The notes below the pieces were generated by a model. It did not search any database and was not told the DNA's origin. It worked only from the letters and a program-made list of their open reading frames with translations. Positions 24,252 to 32,610 of a stretch of DNA of 40,872 nt are shown piece after piece (within the stretch, counting starts at the first letter, position 1; each line of letters starts with the position of its first letter). Origin of the DNA: an uncultured Erysipelotrichaceae bacterium (GTDB lineage: Bacteria > Bacillota_I > Bacilli_A > Erysipelotrichales > Erysipelotrichaceae); the NCBI GenBank assembly GCA_944326175.1, contig CALVCY010000096.1, positions 1 to 40,872 of the forward strand. The letters are read 5' to 3'. A program made the translations under genes and the position numbers.

Positions 24252-26885
24252 ATGGAAAAATATGTTTATAAGTTCTCTGAGGGTAATGGCCAGATGCGGG
24301 AACTGCTGGGTGGTAAAGGTGCGAACCTAGCTGAGATGACGCGTTTGGGCATGCCTGTTCCAAATGGTTTTACCATTTCCACCGAGGCCTGCACAGCCTA
24401 TTATAAAGATGGTGAGACCATCAATGCCGATATCGAAAAACAGATTTTCGACTATCTGGAAGATCTGGAAACCACTGTTGGTAAAAAATTAGGTTCATTG
24501 GAAAACCCGTTGCTGGTATCCGTGCGTTCTGGCGCCCGTGCATCCATGCCAGGGATGATGGACACCATCCTCAATTTGGGTATGAACGATCAAGTCGTTG
24601 AAGTCGTCGCGTCCAAAACCAACAATCCGCGTTTTGCCTATGACTCCTATCGTCGTTTCATCCAAATGTTTTCCGATGTCGTCATGGAATTGCCGAAAAG
24701 TCGTTTCGAACAGCTGATCGATGCCAAAAAAGAAGAAAAAGGCGTCAAGCTGGATACGGAACTGACCGTGGATGATTTAAAGGATCTGGTCGTTCAATTC
24801 AAGGCGTTCTATAAGGAAAATCTCGGCAATGATTTCCCACAGGATCCAAAAATCCAGCTGATCGAAGCGGTCAAAGCGGTCTTCCGTTCTTGGGAAAATC
24901 CGCGTGCTCAATATTATCGTAAGATGAACGATATCCCATCCGACTGGGGAACGGCCGTCAACGTACAGATGATGGTATTCGGTAATATGGGTGAAACCAG
25001 CGGCACCGGTGTCGCATTCACACGTAACCCGGCGACCGGTGAAAAGAAACTGTTTGGTGAATTCTTGATGAATGCTCAAGGTGAAGACGTGGTTGCTGGT
25101 ATCCGTACCCCGCAGACCATCGATCATCTAAAAGAAGTGATGCCGCAATGCTATGACAAGTTTGTAGAGATCTGTGATGTGCTGGAACACCATTACCATG
25201 ATATGCAAGATATGGAGTTCACCATCGAAGAGGGCAAACTGTATATGTTGCAGACCCGCAATGGCAAACGGACTGCTGCTGCTGCATTGAAAGTGGCGGT
25301 GGATATGGTCTCTGAAGGCCTGGTGGATGTCGATCATGCGTTATTGATGGTCGAACCCAAACAACTGGACAGCCTGTTGCATCCAAGCTTTGATGCGACG
25401 GCATTGAAAAATGCCACTGCGATCGCCCATGGATTAGCCGCATCTCCAGGTGCAGCCTGCGGTCAATTGGTCTTCTCTGCCGAAGATGCGAAATCTTGGG
25501 CCGATGAAGGTAAAAAAGTCGTATTGGTCCGTCTGGAAACGTCGCCAGAAGATATCGAAGGCATGAATGTGGCGCAAGGTATCTTGACCGTTCGTGGCGG
25601 AATGACTTCGCATGCAGCCGTGGTTGCCCGTGGTATGGGCAGATGCTGCGTTTCCGGATGTGGTGAATTGGTGATCGATGAACAAGCCAAGACGGTCAGC
25701 GTTGGCGGCAAGACGTACCATGAAGGTGACTGGTTCAGTCTCGATGGCAGCAGCGGTGAAGTGTATGGCCAACAGATCGCAACGGTGCCTGCAACGATCA
25801 GTGGCGACTTCAAAACATTCATGGATTGGGCAGATGCAGCCCGTAAGTTGCAAGTGCGCACCAATGCCGATACACCCAAAGATGCCAAACAGGCGTATGA
25901 CTTCGGAGCACAAGGTATTGGTTTGGTCCGTACCGAACACATGTTCTTCCAGGCCGATCGTATCCGTGCGATGCGTGAGATGATCGTTTCCAAGACACCG
26001 GAACAGCGTGCCGTGGCATTGGCAAAGATCTTACCGATGCAACGCAGTGACTTTGAAGGCATTTACGAAGCGATGCAAGGCTTACCGGTCACGATCCGCT
26101 ATTTGGATCCACCGTTGCACGAATTCTTGCCCAATACAGATGAAGAAATCGCTTCTTTGGCCGAAGAGATGGGCATGAGCTTCGATGAATTGAAAAATGT
26201 CGTGGTTTCTTTGCATGAATTCAACCCGATGATGGGCCATCGTGGATGCCGTTTAAGTGTCACGTATCCTGAAATTGCCAAAATGCAGACCCAGGCCGTG
26301 ATCGAAGCAGCGTTGAATGTGCAAAAACGTCATCCAGAATGGACCGTTGAGCCAGAGATCATGATCCCATTAGTCGGTGAAAAGGCCGAATTGAAGTATG
26401 TCAAAGACATCGTGGTGGCCACAGCCGATCCGATCATCAAGGAAAGTGGCATCGATATGCATTACAAAGTCGGTACCATGATCGAGATCCCACGCGCCGC
26501 ACTGTTAGCGGATGAAATCGCGCAGGAAGCTGAATTCTTCAGTTTCGGTACCAACGATCTAACGCAGATGACCTTTGGCTTCTCTCGTGATGATGCCGGT
26601 ACGTTCCTGAAGGATTATTACGATAAGAAGATCTATGAATTTGATCCGTTTGCCAAACTGGATACCCATGGTGTGGGCAAACTGGTGGATATGGCGGTCA
26701 AATTGGGACGCAGTACCCGTGCGGATCTGAAGTGCGGTATCTGTGGAGAACATGGCGGTGACCCCTCGACGATCGCGTTCTGCCATAAAGTCGGACTCAA
26801 TTATGTATCCTGTTCACCATATCGTGTACCGATCGCCCGTTTGGCTGCTGCTCAAGCTGCCGTCAACGAGAAGTTGGGTAAATAA
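24252..26885 (+). CDS. ppdK: Pyruvate, phosphate dikinase
   Basis: The 877-residue enzyme interconverts PEP, AMP and PPi with pyruvate, ATP and Pi; in fermenters it often runs toward pyruvate and ATP. Domains in order: N-terminal nucleotide-binding domain (LLGGKGANLAEMTRLGMPVPNGFTIS), the swivelling phosphohistidine domain with H454 in GGMTSHAAVVARG, and the C-terminal PEP-binding barrel with KCGICGEHGGDP containing the catalytic Cys. Length and histidine position agree with the Clostridium symbiosum enzyme (H455). AAGGAGG precedes the start. No DUF299 regulatory kinase gene is adjacent, unlike in some Firmicutes. Confidence 0.97.
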   Translation: MEKYVYKFSEGNGQMRELLGGKGANLAEMTRLGMPVPNGFTISTEACTAYYKDGETINADIEKQIFDYLEDLETTVGKKLGSLENPLLVSVRSGARASMPGMMDTILNLGMNDQVVEVVASKTNNPRFAYDSYRRFIQMFSDVVMELPKSRFEQLIDAKKEEKGVKLDTELTVDDLKDLVVQFKAFYKENLGNDFPQDPKIQLIEAVKAVFRSWENPRAQYYRKMNDIPSDWGTAVNVQMMVFGNMGETSGTGVAFTRNPATGEKKLFGEFLMNAQGEDVVAGIRTPQTIDHLKEVMPQCYDKFVEICDVLEHHYHDMQDMEFTIEEGKLYMLQTRNGKRTAAAALKVAVDMVSEGLVDVDHALLMVEPKQLDSLLHPSFDATALKNATAIAHGLAASPGAACGQLVFSAEDAKSWADEGKKVVLVRLETSPEDIEGMNVAQGILTVRGGMTSHAAVVARGMGRCCVSGCGELVIDEQAKTVSVGGKTYHEGDWFSLDGSSGEVYGQQIATVPATISGDFKTFMDWADAARKLQVRTNADTPKDAKQAYDFGAQGIGLVRTEHMFFQADRIRAMREMIVSKTPEQRAVALAKILPMQRSDFEGIYEAMQGLPVTIRYLDPPLHEFLPNTDEEIASLAEEMGMSFDELKNVVVSLHEFNPMMGHRGCRLSVTYPEIAKMQTQAVIEAALNVQKRHPEWTVEPEIMIPLVGEKAELKYVKDIVVATADPIIKESGIDMHYKVGTMIEIPRAALLADEIAQEAEFFSFGTNDLTQMTFGFSRDDAGTFLKDYYDKKIYEFDPFAKLDTHGVGKLVDMAVKLGRSTRADLKCGICGEHGGDPSTIAFCHKVGLNYVSCSPYRVPIARLAAAQAAVNEKLGK

Positions 26886-26910
26886 AGTCCATTAAAGGAG
26901 ATTCCTTTGA

Positions 26911-26951
26911 AAATGAAAACGCAGTGTGATTGAAGCACTGCGTTTTCATTT
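26911..26951 (+). terminator. Terminator after ppdK
   Basis: A perfect 16-bp stem: AAATGAAAACGCAGTG (26911-26926) with its complement at 26936-26951, loop TGATTGAAG. The arms are A- and T-rich at the outer ends, so it may work in both directions. Confidence 0.9.
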
Positions 26952-27031
26952 GGATCGCTTAAAGATAAACGGATATTGATTGAACTTGATTCGATCACTC
27001 TAAATACGGATTACGGATTGCATCGCAACAA

Positions 27032-27059
27032 AAAAGCCGATTGAACAAGATCGGCTTTT
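27032..27059 (-). terminator. Terminator of the fucosidase gene
   Basis: AAAAGCCGAT (27032-27041) pairs with ATCGGCTTTT (27050-27059). On the - strand the hairpin is followed by a T run (the A run at 27029-27035). It lies just past the fucosidase stop and may back up ppdK termination. Confidence 0.85.
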
Positions 27060-27084
27060 GGTTTAGATCGATTCAAATATTCCT

Positions 27085-28326
27085 TTATTCAAAGGTGACT
27101 TTAGCGATCCGGACGATCCAGAATGTGCCATATGGGAAACCAACCGCACGGAAGGTGACATGTTCCCCATTTTGGCTGAACAACAATTGTTCATGATTGT
27201 CGATCCATTCGATGGATTTGATGGTGCGCTTTACCCCATCCAGCATGTGGTTCTCATCTTTGCTTTCATAGGCCGCCACGACATCATTTGGTCCAAGCAA
27301 GGGAAGATCATGGACATACACATACGCACTTCCATCTTTTTCAAGAACGAAGTCTTTGTCGTGATTGCATTGGATCGTGCTGATCTTGCCATCATACAAA
27401 CTGTCCTTGGCCATATTTGTCCATTGGCCGATGATTTCCAACAATGCTTCGCTGATCTTGGTGATGCCACCCTGAGGACCTAGACCGATATTGAGCAAAT
27501 AATTGGCGCCGACTTTACGGGCATGGCATAAGCGTTCGATCATTTGGCGTGGACTCTTATAATCCAGATCTTTTTCACAGAATCCCCAATGGTGGTTCAT
27601 CGTCTGGCACATTTCAGCAGTGACGTATTTGTCCATGCCTTCCCGATTCATCGGGGTGGCTTGACCTTGTTCGAAGGTAACCGAGTCGATTTCTGGATGA
27701 CCGGTCTTGCCTTGGTTGGATAAACCGGTATTGTTGATGATCATCGCATCTGGTTGCAAGCGACGGATCATGCCATACAATTCATCCAATTTCCAATCGG
27801 CGCCTTTCTTGCTCCAGTTGCCATCAAACCATAATCCACCGATCTTACCATAGTTGGTGCATAAGATCTCGACGGACTTGCGGATGTATTCCAGGTAGGC
27901 ATCCCAATCCGTATCAAATTCCGGCCGGGTCCAATCCAGTGTGGCATGGTAGAACACTGGTAAAATATCTGCTTGGTTGCAGGCATCCACGAATTCTTTG
28001 ATCAGATCCCGTTTTGCCGGGGTATGCATGACGTCATAATCACTGAATCCTTTGGTGTCATACAAAAAGAAGCCATCATGATGCTTGGTGGTCAAGGTGA
28101 TGTATTTCATCCCGGCTTGTTTGGCTAAAGCCACGATTTTTTTGGCATCAAAATCTTCAGCTGTGAAATGGTCGAACAATTCACGGTAACGTTGTTTGGA
28201 AATATGATGCTGGGTCATGGTCCATTCACCTTGAGCCAGTTGGGAATAAAGCCCCCAATGGATGAACATGCCAAATGCGCGTTTTTCAAAAGAAGCAATG
28301 TAGGGAGCGGGAGTAGGTATACTCAT
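27085..28326 (-). CDS. Alpha-L-fucosidase, GH29, cytosolic
   Basis: The 413-residue glycoside hydrolase family 29 enzyme releases terminal L-fucose. It shows the family start (FEKRAFGMFIHWGLYS, about 13-28), the TKHHDGF substrate motif (80-86) and the nucleophile D168 in GGLWFDGNW. There is no signal peptide, so it should act on imported fucosylated oligosaccharides. No fucose-use or transporter gene is next to it; it stands alone, convergent with ppdK and divergent from the two-component operon. The + strand shows CATGTTGATATCCTC at the start, which reads as GAGG then ATG on the coding strand. Host-mucin glycan use is a plausible inference. Confidence 0.93.
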   Translation of the reverse strand: MSIPTPAPYIASFEKRAFGMFIHWGLYSQLAQGEWTMTQHHISKQRYRELFDHFTAEDFDAKKIVALAKQAGMKYITLTTKHHDGFFLYDTKGFSDYDVMHTPAKRDLIKEFVDACNQADILPVFYHATLDWTRPEFDTDWDAYLEYIRKSVEILCTNYGKIGGLWFDGNWSKKGADWKLDELYGMIRRLQPDAMIINNTGLSNQGKTGHPEIDSVTFEQGQATPMNREGMDKYVTAEMCQTMNHHWGFCEKDLDYKSPRQMIERLCHARKVGANYLLNIGLGPQGGITKISEALLEIIGQWTNMAKDSLYDGKISTIQCNHDKDFVLEKDGSAYVYVHDLPLLGPNDVVAAYESKDENHMLDGVKRTIKSIEWIDNHEQLLFSQNGEHVTFRAVGFPYGTFWIVRIAKVTFE

Positions 28327-28377
28327 GTTGATATCCTCGTCTTTCGTTGATTCTATTTTATTACAAGATCAAGGCAT

Positions 28378-28409
28378 TTGACCAAGATATGTATGGATAG
28401 TGCTATACT
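28378..28409 (+). promoter_or_regulatory. Extended -10 promoter before the two-component operon
   Basis: TGCTATACT (28401-28409) is an extended -10. TTGACC (28378-28383) is 20 bases upstream, longer than ideal, but the extended -10 compensates. The predicted start of transcription falls at about 28416, right at the ATG of the 33-residue ORF. Confidence 0.6.
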
Positions 28410-28416
28410 GAATGCC

Positions 28417-28518
28417 ATGAAACGAAATCGATGGATGGTCATTTTGATATTGATCGTGATCATTGCGATGGTATTGATGCCAGTGGTCAGTAATCTAGCA
28501 CTGGCGACAAGGGGATAG
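28417..28518 (+). CDS. 33-residue single-span membrane peptide
   Basis: ATG 28417 to TAG 28516-28518 codes for a peptide with a basic start (MKRNRWM), one hydrophobic span (VILILIVIIAMVLMPVV) and a short polar tail. It ends one base before the response regulator start, which is why I consider it coding. It resembles the many 30-35 residue membrane peptides of Firmicutes (DUF4044-like in size), but I do not recognise a family. There is no ribosome site, and the predicted transcript would begin at its first codon, so translation would have to be leaderless or from a longer mRNA. It could be a modulator of the sensor or ABC module; that is speculation. Confidence 0.45.
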   Translation: MKRNRWMVILILIVIIAMVLMPVVSNLALATRG

Positions 28519-28519
28519 T

Positions 28520-29191
28520 ATGGTGTATACCATTGCTATTGTGGAAGATGATCTATCCGTAGCGATGCAGTTGGAACAATTGTGCATCGCTACTGGCTAC
28601 AACGCATTGCGTTGTCGCGATTTTCAACATGTGGTTCAATGGGTGGAAAAGAATCATTGTGATCTGGTATTGCTGGATATCCATATCCCATATCTAAGTG
28701 GTCAAACCATTTTACCTATGATCAAATCCACATTGGATCTCCCTGTGATCATGATCACCAGCAGCATGGATGAGATCGATGAAGTCATGTCGATGAGTCA
28801 TGGTGCGGATGATTACATCACGAAACCCTTCAATCCCACCATTTTGATGTTACGCATCGCCAATATTTTGAAACGATATCATCCTATCGATCCATCATTG
28901 ATCTACCATGGATTGGTTTATGATCCAAAGACGATGATGCTTTCTTGCAATGGTCAAACCATGCCATTAACTCGTAATGAAGCGTTGATCATTTCCATAT
29001 TGATCCAACAGGGTGGCACCATCGTTTCAAGAAATACATTGATGGATGCATTATGGGAAAATGAGAGTTATATCAATGACAATGCCTTGAATGTCAATAT
29101 ATCCCGATTGCGGGATAAACTCGACCACGTGCATCCTGAATTGACCATCCAAACCAAAAAAGGGAGTGGATATATGTTATGCGACAAGTGA
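28520..29191 (+). CDS. OmpR-family response regulator, BceR-like
   Basis: The 223-residue regulator has a receiver domain with acidic pocket E9-D10-D11, phospho-acceptor D53 (LVLLDIHIP), the T/S switch (ITSS) and K (TKPFNP), then a winged-helix DNA-binding domain (LTRNEALIISILIQ ... LWENESYINDNALNVNISRLRDKL). It is followed directly by a short two-helix sensor kinase and by an ABC transporter with an FtsX-type permease, the arrangement of BceRS-BceAB systems that answer cell-wall-active peptides. GGGG precedes the start. The 13-base overlap with the kinase gene indicates coupling. Confidence 0.93.
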   Translation: MVYTIAIVEDDLSVAMQLEQLCIATGYNALRCRDFQHVVQWVEKNHCDLVLLDIHIPYLSGQTILPMIKSTLDLPVIMITSSMDEIDEVMSMSHGADDYITKPFNPTILMLRIANILKRYHPIDPSLIYHGLVYDPKTMMLSCNGQTMPLTRNEALIISILIQQGGTIVSRNTLMDALWENESYINDNALNVNISRLRDKLDHVHPELTIQTKKGSGYMLCDK

Positions 29192-30183
29192 TCCAATATA
29201 TTCTCGATCATGGTTTGACACTGGTATGTTATGGTTTGACCATCTTTTTCGTGACATTGATCTTGGATGCATTGCACGCTTCATCCTTGATCATCACCAC
29301 AGCGATCATTATTCTCTTGATCGGGATGCTTTTTCCTTTTTTAATGGAAATGATCCGCTATCATTTAACGATCCATCGGTTTAAAAAAGCCTTTGATGCA
29401 TTGGACCATAGTGAATACATCACCCAATATCTGGCTCGTCCCAATGATCTATTGGGTCGAAATATCTATGATCTGCTTTTAGGATGTAATGAAAATATGG
29501 AAGCCACCATCGCCGCACTTCGTAAAAACCAACAAGAGTTGACGCGATATATGCAATTGTGGGTGCATCAGATCAAATTACCGTTATCCGCATTGAATCT
29601 TATGGTGGATGATCAAAATGATCAAATGAAAGTGGAATTGAATCGGTTGCGCTATGATCTGGATATGATCTTGTATTATTGTCGGGTCCATAATGCCAAT
29701 CGTGATTTTCGACTCTCCATGGTGGATCTAAAAGCCATCATCCATCAGGTGTTGATGGTTCAGCGTACCCCGTTGCAGGAATATGGTTTTACCATTGAGC
29801 CATTAAAGCAGACCACATGGGTCCAAAGTGATGCCAAATGGCTATCCTTTATCATCGAACAGATCGTTTCCAATGCCATCAAATACCGTGATCCCAATAA
29901 ATCGTGTCAATTGGTTTTTACCACATCTTGTAATGATCAAACCACGACACTTTCGATTTTTGACAATGGTCTAGGGATCCATCCCAATGATCTACCATAT
30001 GTTTTCGATCCTTTCTTCACGGGTAATAATGGTTATACCAATGCCAATTCCAGTGGAATGGGCCTTTCATTGATCAAAACCATGTGTGAAGCGTTATCCA
30101 TCGCCATTTCCATTGATAGTGACTATGGTCAATCCACCACAGTGTCACTTCGATTTTCCACGCCATCGATCGAATCAATGTGA
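29179..30183 (+). CDS. Intramembrane-sensing histidine kinase, BceS-like
   Basis: The 334-residue kinase has two closely spaced helices (about 12-30 and 36-58) with almost no extracellular loop, the hallmark of intramembrane-sensing kinases that read the state of a partner BceAB transporter. H130 in LWVHQIKLPLSALN is the phospho-acceptor. The ATPase domain has N-box QIVSNAIKYRD, G1 DNGLGI, the F-box FDPFFTG, and G2 SSGMGLSLI. The start overlaps the regulator gene by 13 bases. With the permease frameshifted (31570-33560), its signal may be impaired. Confidence 0.93.
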   Translation: MRQVIQYILDHGLTLVCYGLTIFFVTLILDALHASSLIITTAIIILLIGMLFPFLMEMIRYHLTIHRFKKAFDALDHSEYITQYLARPNDLLGRNIYDLLLGCNENMEATIAALRKNQQELTRYMQLWVHQIKLPLSALNLMVDDQNDQMKVELNRLRYDLDMILYYCRVHNANRDFRLSMVDLKAIIHQVLMVQRTPLQEYGFTIEPLKQTTWVQSDAKWLSFIIEQIVSNAIKYRDPNKSCQLVFTTSCNDQTTTLSIFDNGLGIHPNDLPYVFDPFFTGNNGYTNANSSGMGLSLIKTMCEALSIAISIDSDYGQSTTVSLRFSTPSIESM

Positions 30184-30306
30184 TCCACATTTTATTAAAC
30201 TGGTGGAATGGTAATTTCATGGTTTGCTGTACAAACAGTATTTTCTATCATAAAAATGGACCACCTATGGTATGGTTACGATCAAGAAGATCGAGTCAGT
30301 GCGATC

Positions 30307-30341
30307 CAACATTACGAATTTGTAAGAAATCCGTAATGTTG
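30307..30341 (+). promoter_or_regulatory. Inverted repeat, candidate BceR-like operator
   Basis: CAACATTACG (30307-30316) and CGTAATGTTG (30332-30341) are perfect inverted repeats. Inside lies a second dyad, TTACG-AATT-TGTAA (30312-30325), one base away from the BceR-type consensus TNACA-N4-TGTAA as I recall it. It sits 67 bases before the ATPase gene. It could alternatively be an RNA hairpin in an attenuator. Confidence 0.6.
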
Positions 30342-30376
30342 AACGAAGGACGCTTTTCATCCATCAAACGATAATG

Positions 30377-30406
30377 AAACCATCCAAAAAGAAAGGATGG
30401 TTTTTT
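30377..30406 (+). terminator. Hairpin terminator/attenuator overlapping the BceA-like ribosome site
   Basis: AAACCATCC (30377-30385) pairs with GGATGGTTT (30395-30403), followed by T to 30406. The AAAGGA ribosome site of the ATPase gene lies in the loop and 3' arm. It may terminate the kinase mRNA, attenuate the transporter, or hide its ribosome site. Confidence 0.75.
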
Positions 30407-30407
30407 G

Positions 30408-31169
30408 ATGAGTGAAACAATCTTGACTGTTGAGCATGCCACGAAGATCTATGGAAAAGGGCAGAATCAGATCAAAGCGCTCAATGATCTTTCATTCCAT
30501 GTGCAAGCGCATGATTTTGTTGCGATCATGGGTAGCAGTGGTTCGGGTAAAACCACATTGTTATCGTGTATTGCCACCATTGATCAACTGACCAGCGGTC
30601 AGATCTATATCCATGGTCAAAATATAAACACATTAAAAGGGAAAGCATTGCAACAGTTTCGTTTGCATGAATTGGGTTATATTTTCCAGGATTTCAACTT
30701 ATTGCCCGAATTGACCAATCTGGAAAATATTGCCATTGGGTTACAAGGAAAAACGAAAATGATCGAACAACGGATCGATACCATGGTTCAAACCATGGAT
30801 ATCAAAGGGTTATTGGATCGCTATCCAGATGAAATATCGGGTGGTCAACGACAACGCGTTGCATGTGTGCGAGCATTGGTGAAACAACCATCACTGGTTT
30901 TGGCAGATGAACCGACCGGTGCATTGGATCATGCCAATGCATTGATGGTATTGGATACGTTGAAAAAGATGAATACCAACTATGGTTCGACCATCATGAT
31001 GGTGACACATGATCCATTGGCTGCATCCTATGCATCCAGAGTATTGATGATCCATGATGGGACCATCATCCATCATTTGATCCGCTATGAAGAAACCAAT
31101 CTTCAATATTACCAACGAATACTGCATATGGTCGAGACCATGAGGATGTCCCAAAAGGGGATGATGTGA
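30408..31169 (+). CDS. ABC transporter ATPase, BceA/MacB-like
   Basis: The 253-residue ATPase has Walker A GSSGSGKTT (42-50), Q-loop YIFQDFNLLPELT, signature ISGGQRQRVA, Walker B LVLADEPTGALD and the H-loop VTHD. The LADEPTGALD form belongs to the MacB/LolD/BceA group that works with FtsX-type permeases in peptide-antibiotic detoxification. It differs from import ATPases such as the gene at 15932. AAAGGA precedes the start. The stop overlaps the next start (TGATG), so the three transporter genes are coupled. Confidence 0.93.
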   Translation: MSETILTVEHATKIYGKGQNQIKALNDLSFHVQAHDFVAIMGSSGSGKTTLLSCIATIDQLTSGQIYIHGQNINTLKGKALQQFRLHELGYIFQDFNLLPELTNLENIAIGLQGKTKMIEQRIDTMVQTMDIKGLLDRYPDEISGGQRQRVACVRALVKQPSLVLADEPTGALDHANALMVLDTLKKMNTNYGSTIMMVTHDPLAASYASRVLMIHDGTIIHHLIRYEETNLQYYQRILHMVETMRMSQKGMM

Positions 31170-31573
31170 TGGATACCATGCTATATCGTGTCAATATCGA
31201 TGCGTTGAAACTCTATTTATCCATCACTGGTTTGACCATCATCATGATCGTCTTTCCGTTTCTAAGGGATTTGTCTCAATGTGATTATGTTGGCTTTCCG
31301 TTTACGTCGCTATTGAGCTGGATCACTCAGGGTGATTCTGCATTGATCGAAGGGTTGATCAAAACCATTATGTATCTCGGTAGCGGGATGAGTGTGATCC
31401 ATTATGCCCATGGTAAAAATAAATCATTGTTGGTGATTTTGCCCGTGGTGTTGGAATTGATGTTATATTACATGGATGCGCGCATGATCAATATCGACGA
31501 GATAGTGATCATTGAATCCGGGATGATCGGGATGATTGGATATCACCACGTCCATAAGGTGGTGAAACCATGA
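31169..31573 (+). CDS. Unknown 134-residue membrane protein in the Bce-like operon
   Basis: The protein has three to four hydrophobic segments (LYLSITGLTIIMIVFPFL, GLIKTIMYLGSGMSVIHY, LLVILPVVLELMLYYMDA, and VIIESGMIGMIGY). I recognise no family. It lies between the ATPase and permease genes with overlaps on both sides (TGATG at the start, ATGA at the end), so it is surely translated as part of the operon. Canonical BceAB operons have no gene here; it could be an accessory subunit of the transporter. ATG 31169 or the in-frame GTG 31166 are alternative starts. Confidence 0.7.
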   Translation: MDTMLYRVNIDALKLYLSITGLTIIMIVFPFLRDLSQCDYVGFPFTSLLSWITQGDSALIEGLIKTIMYLGSGMSVIHYAHGKNKSLLVILPVVLELMLYYMDARMINIDEIVIIESGMIGMIGYHHVHKVVKP

Positions 31574-32610
31574 TGCGACCATTGAATCGCCGTTTCTTAT
31601 CCCATAAAGGTTATGGGATTTATCTTTTGACAATGGTTTTATCCATTATCATCTTCTATATCTTCAATGCCTTAAGTGATGCCGATATGGTTCATCTGCT
31701 CTCTGCTAGCGGTGGCGATTATATGATCTATGTGGATCTGATGGCACTATTGATGCGTTCTCTTTCAGTGGTGGTGATGATCATCTTTATGGTGTTGATC
31801 GTTTATGGTGGCGCGTTCATGTTCAAACGGCGCAGTAAAGAAATTGCATTGTTGCTGTTAAATGGGATTGCGCATGGTGCATTATTGAAGCAACTGATCA
31901 AAGAAGTCACGACGATTACGGTTATTGCACTGGTGATTGGGTTAACGGTTGGCATCACAATAAGCCAATTGATCAATATCCTGGTGGTGGCGGGATTTGG
32001 CGTGGATGTCAATTTGTTGGGATTTACGATTTCATGGTCGGCACTTTGCTATACATTGGTTTTGACCATAGGGATGATGGTATTGTCATTGATCATTCAG
32101 TATCGAATGATCAAACGGGTCGAACTGATAAGTCTATTGCAACATCATTCAAAGATCCTGCATTCCCATTTATCGCTTGGTTCAAGCATCGTCATGATGG
32201 TGGTCTCAACCATGGTGTTATGGATTGCATATTATCTGATCTTTGATATCCGCTTTCTATCTCACGATATCTCGATTTTATTGATCCCGATCGCTTTGGG
32301 GATCGTGTCCACCTATGGTCTGTTTAAATCTGCACCGATCGTGATCCTGGCTGTGCTCAAATGGATTCCGTCTTTCCGTTATGGTATCCACTTTTATCCA
32401 TTGAAATCCATATTGGTCAATATCACTCGCCAGGGTGCGATGTATGCGTTGGTTTGCATCACGTTATTTCTGTCGTTATCCTGTTTTGGTGTAGCTATGG
32501 GATTACGTAGCAGTTATATGGATACATTGAATACGGAGATGGCATTTGATATGACCATCAAACGGTATCAGAATGATCAGTATACGTGCAACCTGTGGAT
32601 GAAGTGCTAA
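31570..32610 (+). CDS. BceB-like FtsX permease, N-terminal half of a frameshifted gene
   Basis: The 346-residue reading frame carries seven predicted helices, from GIYLLTMVLSIIIFYIF to GAMYALVCITLFLSLSCF. The cytoplasmic RRSKEIALLLLNG segment of FtsX permeases is between helices 2 and 3. It breaks off in KRYQNDQYT, just as the large extracellular domain of BceB should begin, and reads nine unrelated residues to TAA 32608. The next frame continues with the missing part; one extra base between 32577 and 32607 would join them into about 670 residues, the normal BceB length. So this is most likely a broken or mis-sequenced gene. The start overlaps the preceding stop (ATGA). Confidence 0.75.
   Translation: MMRPLNRRFLSHKGYGIYLLTMVLSIIIFYIFNALSDADMVHLLSASGGDYMIYVDLMALLMRSLSVVVMIIFMVLIVYGGAFMFKRRSKEIALLLLNGIAHGALLKQLIKEVTTITVIALVIGLTVGITISQLINILVVAGFGVDVNLLGFTISWSALCYTLVLTIGMMVLSLIIQYRMIKRVELISLLQHHSKILHSHLSLGSSIVMMVVSTMVLWIAYYLIFDIRFLSHDISILLIPIALGIVSTYGLFKSAPIVILAVLKWIPSFRYGIHFYPLKSILVNITRQGAMYALVCITLFLSLSCFGVAMGLRSSYMDTLNTEMAFDMTIKRYQNDQYTCNLWMKC

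Noticed and set aside
25434..26062. Two long - strand frames (168 and 199 codons)
   Set aside because: Both lie inside ppdK on the opposite strand, which is a full-length conserved enzyme. They have no start signals or recognisable domains.
30180..30374. 64-codon + strand frame after the sensor kinase
   Set aside because: It runs through the operator-like palindrome, lacks a ribosome site and shows no protein-like composition. I treat the region as regulatory.
32577..32607. Programmed ribosomal frameshift in the BceB-like gene
   Set aside because: No slippery heptamer is present in the interval where the frames overlap, so mutation or sequence error is more likely.
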